Shown here in pieces: positions 1-10,308 of a stretch of 64,000 nt of DNA. The stretch comes from Streptomyces sp. NBC_00820 (lineage in GTDB: Bacteria; Actinomycetota; Actinomycetes; Streptomycetales; Streptomycetaceae), in contig NZ_CP108882.1 of NCBI RefSeq assembly GCF_036347055.1, positions 3,422,501-3,486,500 on the forward strand. The letters run 5' to 3'. Below the pieces are notes generated by a model. That model was not told the DNA's origin, did not search any database, and was given only the letters and a program-made list of their open reading frames with translations. The position numbers were made by a program, and so were the translations under genes. Positions within the stretch are counted from its first letter, which is position 1, and each line of letters starts with the position of its first letter.

Positions 1-57
1 GGCGTCCAGGCGGTCCCATTCGGCTCGGTGTGCGGAGACGAAGACGTCCAGATCCAT
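1..57 (-). CDS. SpoIIM-like membrane protein, N-terminal 19 codons only
   Basis: The reverse strand reads MDLDVFVSAHRAEWDRLDA from an ATG at 55-57, and the gene continues out of the window. This N-terminus is typical of the stage II sporulation protein M-like integral membrane proteins of actinobacteria, which commonly stand divergently next to an RDD-family gene, as here. Only 19 residues are visible, so no function can be confirmed from the sequence itself. Confidence 0.7.
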   Translation of the reverse strand, partial: MDLDVFVSAHRAEWDRLDA

Positions 58-200
58 CGGGTCTGCCTGCTCCTCGGCGGGTCGACGACTGACGTCGTGA
101 CTGCTCTTGCTGCTGTCAGCTTGTCGTATTGCGGCGCGATGCAGCTCTCAGCTTGGCAGACTTGCGCTTCACCGGGCAGATCAGGGGAAGGACGGCTGAC

Positions 201-1154
201 GTGAGTGAGCTGGTGACCGGCGAGGCGGTGGCGCTCGAGTTGCGGCCCGCCAAGCTGCCGAGCAGGGCGTTGGCCGTGTTGCTGGATCTGGCGGTGGTCG
301 TCCTCGTGTACATCGGCGTCACCTTCGTGCTGATCGCGGCGACGTCGTCCCTGGACGAGGCCGCGCAGGTCGCGCTGTCGATCGCCACCTTCGTGCTGGT
401 GCTGGTCGGCGTACCCATCGCGGTCGAGACGCTCAGCCATGGGCGCTCGCTCGGAAAGATGGCGTTCGGGCTGCGCGTGGTCCGGGACGACGGCGGGCCG
501 ATCCGCTTCCGGCACGCGCTGGTGCGCGGCGCGATGGGGGTGGTCGAGATCCTCATGACGTTCGGGGTGGTCGCCTGCATCGCGTCCCTGGTGTCGGCGC
601 GCGGGCGGCGGCTCGGGGACGTGTTCGCGGGCACGCTGGTCGTGCGTGAACGGATTCCCCTGGGGCGTGCCGCTTTCGCTCCGGCTCCGCCGCCGTGGCT
701 CGTGGGGCGGTACGCCGAGCTTGATCTGTCGGCGGTTCCGGACGGGCTCTGGCTTGCCGTGCGGCAGTGCCTGACGCGGATGCATCAGCTCGATCCCCAG
801 GTTGCCCTCGACATGGCACAGCGGCTCGCCGCCGACCTCGCGGCGCGTACGGGAACCACCGTTCCGGAGGGTGTGCATCCGGCCGGGTTCCTGGCCGCCG
901 TGGTCCATGAGCGGCAGGCGCGCGACGCGCGGCAGGCGTTCGGGGGCGCTGGTCCGGTGGCAGTTCCGCCGACGCCTCAGGCTCCCGCCGTCCGGCCCGC
1001 GTCACCGCTGCCGTACGAGACGCCGTCGGACCGTGCGGCCACCGGCTCCGGCACCGATTCCGGCGACGGCTCCCGCTCGAACTCCAGCTCCGACCCCACT
1101 GACCACGGCCAGGGCACCGGCACCGGCACCACGGGTTTCGCGCCGCCGGCGTAG
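201..1154 (+). CDS. RDD family membrane protein
   Basis: A 317-residue protein. I chose the GTG at 201 because a GGGGAAGGA-type ribosome site lies 8-15 bases upstream and because homologues begin close to SELVTGEAV; the reading frame stays open further upstream. The N-terminal half is an RDD domain with hydrophobic segments around residues 20-45, 50-70 and 105-130, and contains the motif GRSLGKMAFGLRVV. The C-terminal ~90 residues are Ser/Thr/Gly/Asp-rich and probably disordered. The transported or sensed substrate of actinobacterial RDD proteins is not known. The gene is divergent from the SpoIIM-like gene and converges on the next gene with a 28-bp gap. Confidence 0.85.
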   Translation: MSELVTGEAVALELRPAKLPSRALAVLLDLAVVVLVYIGVTFVLIAATSSLDEAAQVALSIATFVLVLVGVPIAVETLSHGRSLGKMAFGLRVVRDDGGPIRFRHALVRGAMGVVEILMTFGVVACIASLVSARGRRLGDVFAGTLVVRERIPLGRAAFAPAPPPWLVGRYAELDLSAVPDGLWLAVRQCLTRMHQLDPQVALDMAQRLAADLAARTGTTVPEGVHPAGFLAAVVHERQARDARQAFGGAGPVAVPPTPQAPAVRPASPLPYETPSDRAATGSGTDSGDGSRSNSSSDPTDHGQGTGTGTTGFAPPA

Positions 1155-1182
1155 GCCGGGGTGCGGGGTGCTGTCGTGCTGT

Positions 1183-1797
1183 TCAGGCGAGCCTCGACGG
1201 CGGTGACTGAAGGTCCTCCAGTTCGATGCCGGGTGCCTCCAGGACCACGTCGCCGGCGATGTGCACGGTGTGCCGTTCGCCCGTGTCCAGGGCGGTGACC
1301 TGGTACTCGTCCACGATCAGGGGGCCGTTGTCAGTGGCGTGTGCTTCGCTGTTCAGCAGAGCCCAGGACTGGTCCACGGTGCGCGGCGCGAGCACCGGGT
1401 CCGTGAAGGCCACGAGGCGTACGCGGGTCGCGTCGGTGGAGGGGGTGAGGCGCAGGAGGCGGGCGGTGGCGACGAGGAACGCGGGGGATGTCCCGGTGAA
1501 GGCGTGGGCGCGCACATTGCCTTCGGTGGCCTGAGCGCCCGTGGGGTCGGTGCGGACCCAGGTGACGCCGTCGAGGGCGGCACCGCGCACCTGCCAGCCG
1601 CCGGCGTGGAGTTCGAGCCGGATGGGGCGGCCGAGCTCGTCCAGGGCGAGGTCGACCGAGCCCTGGTCGGTGCCGGCGGGAGTGGTCAGCCGGGAGACGT
1701 AGCGCCAGCCGGACGGGCCGGGGGCGCACTGGAAGTGCTCTTCCGCGAGAGGGGTGTGATCGTGCGGATCGTAGAGCGAATAACGGCCGCGGGGCAT
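1183..1797 (-). CDS. conserved hypothetical protein
   Basis: A 204-residue soluble protein starting MPRGRYSLYDPHDHTPLAEE at an ATG; the open frame extends 19 codons upstream but without a plausible start. No signal peptide or membrane segment is visible. The pattern of alternating hydrophobic strands (RLELHAGGWQVRGAALDGVTWVR and so on) suggests an all-beta fold. I do not recognise the family and assign no function. It lies downstream of ahcY on the same strand but is separated from it by a strong terminator hairpin, so it is probably transcribed alone. Confidence 0.7.
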   Translation of the reverse strand: MPRGRYSLYDPHDHTPLAEEHFQCAPGPSGWRYVSRLTTPAGTDQGSVDLALDELGRPIRLELHAGGWQVRGAALDGVTWVRTDPTGAQATEGNVRAHAFTGTSPAFLVATARLLRLTPSTDATRVRLVAFTDPVLAPRTVDQSWALLNSEAHATDNGPLIVDEYQVTALDTGERHTVHIAGDVVLEAPGIELEDLQSPPSRLA

Positions 1798-1855
1798 GGG
1801 GGTCCTGGGTTCTGACGGGCTGACGGTGTGGCCCGGGCCTGCTGGTCCGGCCAAA

Positions 1856-1894
1856 GAGGCAGGCCCCCGGCACGGGGGTGCGGGGGCCTGCCTC
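1856..1894 (-). terminator. terminator hairpin downstream of ahcY
   Basis: Perfect 14-bp inverted repeat: arms 1856-1869 and 1881-1894, 11-nt loop, 82 bases past the ahcY stop codon. It is GC-only without a clear T tract, as is common in streptomycetes. Confidence 0.7.
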
Positions 1895-1975
1895 GGAGGT
1901 TCGGCGGACCTGCCGCCGGGGAGCGCGTGGTGCGTCTGCGCGCTCGCCCGGTGGCGGGGCTACGGCGTCAGCGGC

Positions 1976-3846
<1,871 letters not shown>

Positions 3847-4488
3847 ATGGTGGGGCTGCTGGGGGCGGCACTGGGGAGCGGTGCCTTCGCCTGTGGCAAG
3901 GAGACGTATGGGAGCGGCACCGTGTCGGCCGGGAGCATGGCGCCGACGTACGAACCCGGTGACCGGATCGTGTGGGAACGCGTCGACGGGAGCGAGGTGC
4001 GCCGCGGTGACGTGGTCATGTTCTCGGAGCCGGGGCGCTACGGGCCCGGTGTCGTCATGCAGCGGGTCATCGGGGTGGGCGGGGATCACGTGGCGTGCTG
4101 CGCGGCGGTGGGGTCGCGGCGGCGGATCACCGTGAACGGCGAGCCGGTCGCGGAGCCGTACGTGTGGCGGGGCGATGCCGACGGGCTGCGCCGGTCCTAC
4201 GACGTGGAGGTCCCCGAGGGGCGTCTGTTCCTGCTGGGGGACCGTCGGGGGAACGCCCGGGACTCGCGTTTCTTCGCCTCGGACCACGACGGGACCGTCC
4301 CGGTGGACGCCGTGCGGGGCCGCGTGACGGACAGCCCGGCCGGCCCCGCACTGATCGTTTCAGGGCTGGCCCTCGGGGCCGTGCTCCTAGTGACCGGCGT
4401 CGGCCTGGGGATCGGGGCCTGGGCGGTGCGGCGGCGGGCACGGGCACTGGTGCCGCCGCCCCCGCCGTGGCCGGTGCGGCCGGTCTGA
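3847..4488 (+). CDS. S26 signal peptidase I homologue lacking the usual catalytic Lys
   Basis: 213 residues from ATG 3847. The S26 nucleophile serine is at residue 30 in SAGSMAPTYEPGD, followed by RRGDVVMF, then the box that normally reads K-R-V-I-G. Here it reads MQRVIGVGGD, so glutamine 72 replaces the general-base lysine. The GDRRGNARDSR box (S26 signature near the end) is intact and a single hydrophobic segment follows (about residues 165-190). It could therefore be a degenerate or regulatory homologue. Start problem: the only good ribosome site fits GTG 3810, and the expected N-terminus [17 protein letters not shown] appears only if one base of the six-G run at 3830-3835 is dropped. That points to a homopolymer error or a frameshift. 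Convergent with the CDF gene across a bidirectional terminator. Confidence 0.75.
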   Translation: MVGLLGAALGSGAFACGKETYGSGTVSAGSMAPTYEPGDRIVWERVDGSEVRRGDVVMFSEPGRYGPGVVMQRVIGVGGDHVACCAAVGSRRRITVNGEPVAEPYVWRGDADGLRRSYDVEVPEGRLFLLGDRRGNARDSRFFASDHDGTVPVDAVRGRVTDSPAGPALIVSGLALGAVLLVTGVGLGIGAWAVRRRARALVPPPPPWPVRPV

Positions 4489-4503
4489 GGCCGGGATTGA
4501 CAG

Positions 4504-4542
4504 ACCACGGGGCCCGCCGGAATGTCCGGCGGGCCCCGTGGT
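4504..4542. terminator. bidirectional terminator hairpin
   Basis: Perfect 17-bp inverted repeat (4504-4520 with 4526-4542, 5-nt loop) between the convergent signal-peptidase homologue and CDF transporter genes. Confidence 0.8.
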
Positions 4543-4569
4543 CGTGACGGAACTGGGTGGTGACGGAGC

Positions 4570-5550
4570 TCAGTGCCCCGCGGTGTCCGGGGTCGGGCCA
4601 CCGGGGGTGGCCGCCGGGTCGGGGCCCTTGGCGGCCTCGGCCTCGCTGTAGATGTCCGGTTCCAGGTAGATGACGCGGGCGATCGGGACGGCGGCGCGGA
4701 TGCGGGCCTCGGCGGCGTCGATGGCCTTGGCGACCTCGGCGGCCGTGTCGTCGTGCTCGACGGCGATCTTGGCGGCGACGAGCAGCTCCTCGGGGCCGAG
4801 GTGCAGGGTGCGCATGTGGATGACGCCGGTGACCGTGTCGCCGTCGACGATCGCGGCCTCGATCTTCTTCACGTCCTCGGCGCCCGCGGACTCGCCGAGC
4901 AGCAGCGACTTGGTCTCGGCGGCCAGGACGAGGGCGATCAGGACGAGCAGGACACCGATGCAGACGGTGCCGACGCCGTCCCAGGTGCCGTCGCCGGTGA
5001 GCAGGGCGATGCCGACGCCGGCGAGGGCGAGGACCAGACCGATGAGCGCGCCGAAGTCCTCCAGCAGGACGACCGGCAACTCGGGCGCCTTGGCACGGCG
5101 GATGAACTGCGCCCAGGACAGCGTCCCGCGCAGCTCGTTGGACTCCTTGATGGCCGTGCGGAAGGAGAAGCCCTCGGCGATGATCGCGAAGATCAGGACG
5201 CCGATCGGCCAGTACCAGTGCTCCACCGGGTGCGGGTGGCTGATCTTCTCGTAGCCCTCGTAGATGGCGAACATGCCACCGACGGAGAAGAGGATGATCG
5301 AGACGAGGAAGGCGTAGATGTAGCGCTCGCGGCCGTAGCCGAAGGGGTGTTGCGGGGTGGCCTCGCGCTGGGCGCGCTTGCCGCCGATCAGCAACAGGAA
5401 CTGGTTGCCGGAGTCGGCGACCGAGTGGACGCCCTCGGCGAGCATCGACGAGGAGCCGCTGAACGCGAACGCCACGAACTTCGATGCCGCGATCGCGAGA
5501 TTGGCGCCCAGTGCCGCCACAATCGCCTTGGTACCGCCTGACGCGCTCAT
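4570..5550 (-). CDS. cation diffusion facilitator (CDF) family transporter
   Basis: 326 residues from the ATG at 5550 (MSASGGTKAIVAALGANLAIA). An alternative GTG start lies 18 bases upstream. Domain content: a CDF membrane domain of about six helices with the metal-site motif AEGVHSVADSGNQ and the partner helix VVLLEDFGALIGLVLA (E-D in place of the common H-D), then a C-terminal cytoplasmic domain with IHMRTLHLGPEELLVAAKI. The layout resembles the ZnT9-like subgroup. It would exchange a divalent cation, probably Zn, for protons across the plasma membrane; the ion cannot be fixed from sequence. Upstream on the same strand lies manA, 132 bp away. Confidence 0.88.
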   Translation of the reverse strand: MSASGGTKAIVAALGANLAIAASKFVAFAFSGSSSMLAEGVHSVADSGNQFLLLIGGKRAQREATPQHPFGYGRERYIYAFLVSIILFSVGGMFAIYEGYEKISHPHPVEHWYWPIGVLIFAIIAEGFSFRTAIKESNELRGTLSWAQFIRRAKAPELPVVLLEDFGALIGLVLALAGVGIALLTGDGTWDGVGTVCIGVLLVLIALVLAAETKSLLLGESAGAEDVKKIEAAIVDGDTVTGVIHMRTLHLGPEELLVAAKIAVEHDDTAAEVAKAIDAAEARIRAAVPIARVIYLEPDIYSEAEAAKGPDPAATPGGPTPDTAGH

Positions 5551-5638
5551 CTGTCCGCGTTGTCCCTTCACCCTCGTATGTCCACGCCGTCCAGGCGTCC
5601 GACCGGCTTTGCCCGTGCTTTGCCGGTGCGCCATTGTT

Positions 5639-5656
5639 GCAGCCCGGCCGGGCTGC
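5639..5656. repeat. 18-bp perfect palindrome downstream of manA
   Basis: A perfect 18-bp palindrome (GCAGCCCGG and its complement) 27 bp past the manA stop codon. It may be the core of a short terminator; it has no T tract. Confidence 0.4.
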
Positions 5657-5682
5657 GGCGCGTCAGCTGTCCACAGCCCCGG

Positions 5683-6834
5683 TCATACGATCACAGTGGC
5701 ACGGAAGATCGTGCCCGTGCCGGACACCTCAACCTTCTCGCCCGCCGGGACGAAGACCGACCGGCCGGGGGCGAGCTCGTGGTCACCCGTCCGGACGGTG
5801 CCGGCGGTGCAGAGCAGGATCTGCGGGGTGTCCCGGGTGAGGTCGCGGGCGCTGCCGCCCTCGGCCAGGACGTACCGGGAGAGCCGGAACTCGTCGATCG
5901 GGGTCTCGTAGACCTCCTCGCCGTCCGGGGCCGCCTCGGGGCGCAGCACGCCCGGGTCCCCGGCCTCGAAGCGGACGACTCGCAGGAGTTCGGGGACGTC
6001 GACGTGCTTGGGGGTCAGGCCGCAGCGCAGGACGTTGTCGGAGTTGGCCATGATCTCGACGCCGAGGCCGTCGAGGTAGGCGTGCGGGATGCCGGCGCCG
6101 AGGAACAGGGCCTCGCCGGGCTGCAGACGGACGTGGTTGAGCAGCATGGCCGCGATGACGCCGGGGTCGCCGGGGTAGTGGTGGGCGAGGCCGGCGTAGG
6201 GGGCGTAGTCGCCGCCGAGGCGGGTGCAGGCGGCGGTGGCCTCGGCGACCGTGCGGGCCATCTCCTCGGGATCGGCGGTGAGGATCGCGGTGAGGACCTC
6301 GCGCAGGGCCGCTTCCTCGGGGTGGGCGTGCAGCAGGTCGACGTACGGCTTCAGGGAGTCGACGCCCAGCCCGGCGAGCAGGTCGGCCGCCTGGACCGGG
6401 TCGCGGAACCCGCACAGGCCGTCGAACTCGGTGAGCGCGCAGATCAGCTCGGGCTTGTGGTTGGGGTCCTTGTAGTTGCGGTGTGCGGCGTCCAGCGGGA
6501 TGCCGCGGCGCTCCTCGTCGGCGTAGCCCCGCCCGGCCTGCTCCAGGTCGGGGTGGACCTGGAGGGAGAGGGGGGCGCCGGCGGCAAGGATCTTGAGCAG
6601 GAACGGCAGGCGCGGGCCGAACTTCGCCACCACGCCGGCACCCAGCTCACGCTCCGGGTCGGCGCCGATGACCTCGACGAGCGTGCCGCGCGCGGTGCGC
6701 GAGGGCGCACCCGGGTGCGCGCCCATCCACATCTCCGCCTGGGGTTCGCCGGTCGGTTCGACACCGAGGAGGTGCGGTATGGCGGTGGGAGAACCCCACG
6801 CGTAGGGACGGACGGTGTTGTCGAGGGGGTCCAT
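5683..6834 (-). CDS. manA: mannose-6-phosphate isomerase, class I
   Basis: 383 residues from ATG 6834 (MDPLDNTVRPYAWGSPTAIP). Interconverts fructose-6-phosphate and mannose-6-phosphate. Type I PMI zinc-site motifs are visible: LSLQVHPD (Gln-x-His), KPELICAL (glutamate ligand) and LGAGIPHAYLDG (C-terminal histidine). Together with the SIS protein and manB just upstream on the same strand it feeds mannose-1-phosphate to GDP-mannose, used for protein O-mannosylation, lipomannan-type glycolipids and polymers. The 170-bp gap to the SIS gene contains a 27-bp tandem duplication. Confidence 0.95.
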   Translation of the reverse strand: MDPLDNTVRPYAWGSPTAIPHLLGVEPTGEPQAEMWMGAHPGAPSRTARGTLVEVIGADPERELGAGVVAKFGPRLPFLLKILAAGAPLSLQVHPDLEQAGRGYADEERRGIPLDAAHRNYKDPNHKPELICALTEFDGLCGFRDPVQAADLLAGLGVDSLKPYVDLLHAHPEEAALREVLTAILTADPEEMARTVAEATAACTRLGGDYAPYAGLAHHYPGDPGVIAAMLLNHVRLQPGEALFLGAGIPHAYLDGLGVEIMANSDNVLRCGLTPKHVDVPELLRVVRFEAGDPGVLRPEAAPDGEEVYETPIDEFRLSRYVLAEGGSARDLTRDTPQILLCTAGTVRTGDHELAPGRSVFVPAGEKVEVSGTGTIFRATVIV

Positions 6835-6845
6835 GTGTCTTCTCA

Positions 6846-6899
6846 GTCTCCGTGTACGCACCGCGCGGCCCGGTCTCCGTGTACGCACCGCGCGGCCCG
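6846..6899. repeat. 27-bp tandem duplication
   Basis: Two identical head-to-tail 27-bp copies (6846-6872 and 6873-6899, each starting GTCTCCGTGTACGCACCGCG) in the spacer between the SIS gene and manA, directly upstream of the manA start. Confidence 0.9.
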
Positions 6900-7004
6900 T
6901 GCGGTTGTCGCGTCGCCCGGCCCGGCGCGGTGCCGGTTCGGGGCCGGCGGTGGGCTCGGCCGGCCGGCCCGGGACGCCCCGGGGCGCGACGGCCAAGGGA
7001 AAGA

Positions 7005-8132
7005 TCAGGCCGTCGAGGTGAGCGCCAGGTAAACGGCGGCGAAATCCGTGACGGCGATCAGTTCCGCGAGGGTCTCCAGTTCGCCGCCCTCCTCCGGTTC
7101 GAGTTCGCTGATCGGCGTGTCACGGCTGAGGGCGAGGTCACGCGCGGCGGTCGCGGCGGTGAGGCCGCCGATCGGGCGGTCGCGGAGCAGCACTACGCGC
7201 GCGTGCAGCGCGGGTGTCTCCTCCACGCGGTCGCGGAAGAAGTCGTCGGGGTCGGCGTTGGCGGCCAGGCGGCCGGCGAGGAGGGCCCGGTGCGCCGCGA
7301 GTGCCTCGGGGAGTTCGGCGACCAGGGCGGGGCGGCCGGCCAGTTCGGCGAGGGCGTCGGCGAAGCGGCGGCCCGCGGGGCCGGCCGAGGCGCCTTCCGT
7401 CCATACGACGGGGAGCGCGTCGGCGAGTTCGGCGGCGAGGGTCTTGGCCGGGTTGCTGTAGGTCGCGAGGGCGGGGCCGCAGCGCTCGGCGACACCGTCC
7501 AGGCGGTCGGCGACCTTCTCCAGGGCGTCGGGCCCGGCGTTGACCAGGCCGATGCGGTCGAGCAGGGCGAGCAGCGGGGTGAGCAGGGCCCAGAAGACGC
7601 CCGGGGAGGACGCGGCGACGGGTTCGTCCTGGTCGTACGGTGCCGTCGCCATCGGTACGAAGAGGCCGTGCGCGCCCGCCACGGCCTCGGCGAGCGGGGT
7701 GCCGGCCGGGGCCACCGCCGCCACCGTGCAGCCGCGCCGGTAGGCCTGCTCGGCGAGCAGGGAGAGGCTGGGTTCGGTGCCGTCGGGGGTGGCGATCAGC
7801 AGCAGGTCCACGGAGCCGGCCCAGCCGGGCAGCTCCCAGCGCAGGGCGCCGGCTGCCGGGGCGACGCCGGTGGGGGCGAGGCGGATGACGGGGCTGCCGG
7901 GGCCGGCCAGGCTGCCGAGGAGGTCGGCGGTGTGGGTGGCGGCGGTTCCGGGGCCGGCGATGAGGACGGCGCGGGGGCGGCCGTCGGGCTTGAGGTCGCC
8001 GACGCCGGCCTCGATGGCGTGCCGGGCCGCCGTACGGACTCGGGCACCGGCCTCCGCGGCGCCGCGGAGAAGACCTCGGCGGTCGGCCTCGGCGAGGCCC
8101 TCCGCGGTGTCGAGGAGTGATTCGTCGAGCAT
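7005..8132 (-). CDS. SIS domain protein (phosphomannose isomerase-like)
   Basis: 375 residues from ATG 8132 (MLDESLLDTAEGLAEADRRG), with GGAGG nine bases upstream; a GTG two codons earlier sits too close to that site. Two sugar-isomerase (SIS) halves are apparent: the first around residues 50-160 (AVLIAGPGTAATHTADLLGSL, LLLIATPDGTEPS) and a second around 190-360, as in bifunctional phosphoglucose/phosphomannose isomerases. Catalytic residues cannot be assigned with confidence. Its place between manA and manB on one strand suggests work on hexose phosphates. Function inferred from fold and neighbours. Confidence 0.8.
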   Translation of the reverse strand: MLDESLLDTAEGLAEADRRGLLRGAAEAGARVRTAARHAIEAGVGDLKPDGRPRAVLIAGPGTAATHTADLLGSLAGPGSPVIRLAPTGVAPAAGALRWELPGWAGSVDLLLIATPDGTEPSLSLLAEQAYRRGCTVAAVAPAGTPLAEAVAGAHGLFVPMATAPYDQDEPVAASSPGVFWALLTPLLALLDRIGLVNAGPDALEKVADRLDGVAERCGPALATYSNPAKTLAAELADALPVVWTEGASAGPAGRRFADALAELAGRPALVAELPEALAAHRALLAGRLAANADPDDFFRDRVEETPALHARVVLLRDRPIGGLTAATAARDLALSRDTPISELEPEEGGELETLAELIAVTDFAAVYLALTSTA

Positions 8133-8223
8133 GGGCACCAGCCTCCGGTCGCCGGGAGTCCTGTCGGGTGTGGGGCCGGGGTGCGCGTCGTCGTTGCGGC
8201 AGCCCCTGTTCCGCGGGGTGGCC

Positions 8224-8394
8224 CTACTCCGGGCGGCGGGCCTCGTCGACGAGCAGGACCGGGATGCCGTCGCGGACCGGGTAGACCAGGCCGCAGCCCT
8301 GACCGGTGCAGATCAGCTCGCTGTCCTGCTCCTTGAGGGGGGCGTGGCAGGCCGGGCAGGCGAGGATCTCCAGGAGGCCGGCTTCGAGCGGCAT
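8224..8394 (-). CDS. Trm112 family small zinc-ribbon-like protein
   Basis: A 56-residue ORF starting [20 protein letters not shown] at ATG 8394. It has the four-cysteine pattern C-P-x-C (residues 13 and 16) plus C29 and C34, then the family end [17 protein letters not shown]. Trm112-like proteins in eukaryotes and archaea are zinc-bound activators of methyltransferases; in bacteria the YcaR/Trm112 group is mostly uncharacterised. Its stop is 92 bp from the SIS gene start, so it lies in the same mannose-block direction and may be co-transcribed with it. Confidence 0.9.
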   Translation of the reverse strand: MPLEAGLLEILACPACHAPLKEQDSELICTGQGCGLVYPVRDGIPVLLVDEARRPE

Positions 8395-8718
8395 GGGCTG
8401 TCCCTTCGTGCGGGGATACGACGTTTACGGATGTGCTGGTCAGCGTACCGCTGCGGCGGCTTGGCGCGGGGGCTCGGTGGGCATGCGTACGGAGGGCCGT
8501 GGTCTGCCGGCCTCTCCGCCCGGCTTTCCCTGCACGTCCGCCCGGGTTTTCCCCGCACGACAGACCGGGTTTCCGCCCGACCGACCGCCTTCCGACCGGC
8601 CGGCTCCCGGCCCCACCACCCCGGCCCGCGCGGCGCACGGGTCGGCGCGGTGGAGGCCTCGGGGCGGAGGCAACCGTGGAGCGATGGCGGCCGCGGGGCG
8701 GTGGGGCCGCGGGGCGGG
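8395..8718. other. intergenic, no gene seen
   Basis: 324 bp between manB (stop) and the Trm112-like gene (start). It is rich in short C/G runs and degenerate CCGGGTTTTCCCC / CCGGGTTTCCGCCC repeats near 8540-8580. No convincing ORF or stable hairpin; the Trm112 promoter must lie here. Confidence 0.4.
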
Positions 8719-10083
8719 TCAGGCGCGGATGATCGCCAGGGCCTCGTCGCGGATCCTGGCCATGGTGGGCTCGTCCTTCGCTTCCGCGTTGAGGCGCAGA
8801 AGGGGTTCGGTGTTGGACGGGCGGACGTTGAACCACCAGTCGGCGGCGGAGACCGTGAGGCCGTCGAGCTCGTCGAGGGTGATGTCGGCGCGGCCCTCGT
8901 AGGCGGCGCGGATCGCGGCGAGGCGGGCGTTCTGGTCGGCGACCGTGGAGTTGATCTCGCCGGAGCCGGCGTAGCGGTCGTACTGGGCGACGAGAGCGGA
9001 CAGCGGGCCGCTCTGGCCGCCGAGGGCCGCGAGGACGTGCAGGGCGGCCAGCATGCCCGTGTCGGCGTTCCAGAAGTCCTTGAAGTAGTAGTGGGCGGAG
9101 TGCTCGCCACCGAAGATCGCGCCGGCGCGGGCCATCTCGGCCTTGATGAAGGAGTGGCCGACGCGGGTGCGGACCGGGGTGCCGCCGTTCTCCTTCACCA
9201 CCTCGGCGACGGTGCGGGACGTGATCAGGTTGTGGATGACGGTGCCGTGGCCGCCGTTGCGGGCCAGTTCGCGCGCGGCGACGAGGGCGGTGATCGCCGA
9301 CGGGGAGACCGGGTCGCCCTTCTCGTCGACGACGAAGCAGCGGTCGGCGTCGCCGTCGAAGGCGATGCCGAGGTCGGCGCCCTCGGCGGGGACCCGCTTC
9401 TGCAGGTCGACGATGTTGGCCGGGTCGAGCGGGTTGGCCTCGTGGTTGGGGAACGTGCCGTCCAGCTCGAAGTACATCGGCACGACGGTCAGGGGCAGAC
9501 CGGCGAAGACCGTGGGGACCGTGTGGCCGCCCATGCCGTTGCCCGCGTCGACGACGACCTTCAGGGGGCGGACCGAGGTCAGGTCGACGAGGGAGCGGAG
9601 GTGCGCCGCGTATCCCTCCAACGTGTCGCTCGTGGTGAGGGTTCCCGGCTCGGCGGCCGGCTCGGGGGCGCCCGACTCGAGCCACTTCTCGACCAGTTCA
9701 CGGACCTGCGTGAGGCCGGTGTCCTGGCCGACCGGGGCGGCGCCCGCGCGGCACATCTTGATGCCGTTGTACTGCGCCGGGTTGTGGGAGGCCGTGAACA
9801 TAGCGCCCGGGACGTTCATCGCGCCGGAGGCGTAGTACAGCTGGTCCGTGGAGCACAGGCCGATCTCGGTGACGTCCACGCCGCGGTCCGCCGCGCCGCG
9901 CGCGAAGGCGCGGGACAGGCCGGGGGACGAGGGGCGCATGTCGTGGCCGACGACGATCGCCGCGGCGTCCGTCACCTCGGCGAAGGCGGCACCGAAGAGT
10001 TCGGCCAGTGACACGTCCCACTGGTCCGGGACCACTCCGCGCACGTCGTACGCCTTCACGATCTGCGACAGATCAGCAGCCAC
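8719..10083 (-). CDS. manB: phosphomannomutase/phosphoglucomutase
   Basis: 454 residues. The GTG at 10083 is chosen because AGGAGG lies 7 bases upstream; the peptide begins AADLSQIVKAYDVRGVVPDQ. Converts mannose-6-phosphate to mannose-1-phosphate (often glucose phosphates too) via a phosphoserine. Alpha-D-phosphohexomutase motifs: phosphoserine loop MFTASHNPAQYNG, Mg site AFDGDADRCFVVDE, sugar-binding GGEHSAHYYF, and phosphate-binding VRPSNTEPLLRLN near the C-terminus. It completes the manA - SIS - Trm112 - manB block, all on the minus strand, consistent with GDP-mannose supply. Confidence 0.95.
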   Translation of the reverse strand: MAADLSQIVKAYDVRGVVPDQWDVSLAELFGAAFAEVTDAAAIVVGHDMRPSSPGLSRAFARGAADRGVDVTEIGLCSTDQLYYASGAMNVPGAMFTASHNPAQYNGIKMCRAGAAPVGQDTGLTQVRELVEKWLESGAPEPAAEPGTLTTSDTLEGYAAHLRSLVDLTSVRPLKVVVDAGNGMGGHTVPTVFAGLPLTVVPMYFELDGTFPNHEANPLDPANIVDLQKRVPAEGADLGIAFDGDADRCFVVDEKGDPVSPSAITALVAARELARNGGHGTVIHNLITSRTVAEVVKENGGTPVRTRVGHSFIKAEMARAGAIFGGEHSAHYYFKDFWNADTGMLAALHVLAALGGQSGPLSALVAQYDRYAGSGEINSTVADQNARLAAIRAAYEGRADITLDELDGLTVSAADWWFNVRPSNTEPLLRLNAEAKDEPTMARIRDEALAIIRA

Positions 10084-10256
10084 GGCCACCCCTCCTGAAA
10101 GTCTTACCGAATGTCCTTTGGGTCCCCACAAACTACCCGCCGGGGGTAAAGGGCGGGTGTGCGGACACCGGGTGGACCGTCAGCGGCCCCTTGGCCGGCG
10201 TGAGTGTCCGCCCCGGCGCGACTGCGGCGTCGCGGCCCAGTTGCCCGCGAAATCAC

Positions 10257-10308
10257 GTCGGTTGACCGTCGGGCGCGGGTCGGTTGGCCGTCGGGCGCGG
10301 GTCAGTTG
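10257..10308. repeat. 22-bp tandem repeat, 2.4 copies
   Basis: Units 10257-10278 and 10279-10300, differing at one position (GTTGACC versus GTTGGCC), then a partial third copy that runs into the 3' end of the DUF3499 gene. Confidence 0.8.

Noticed and set aside
4504..4542. Small RNA from the strong hairpin
   Set aside because: Its position between convergent stops is fully explained by a bidirectional terminator.
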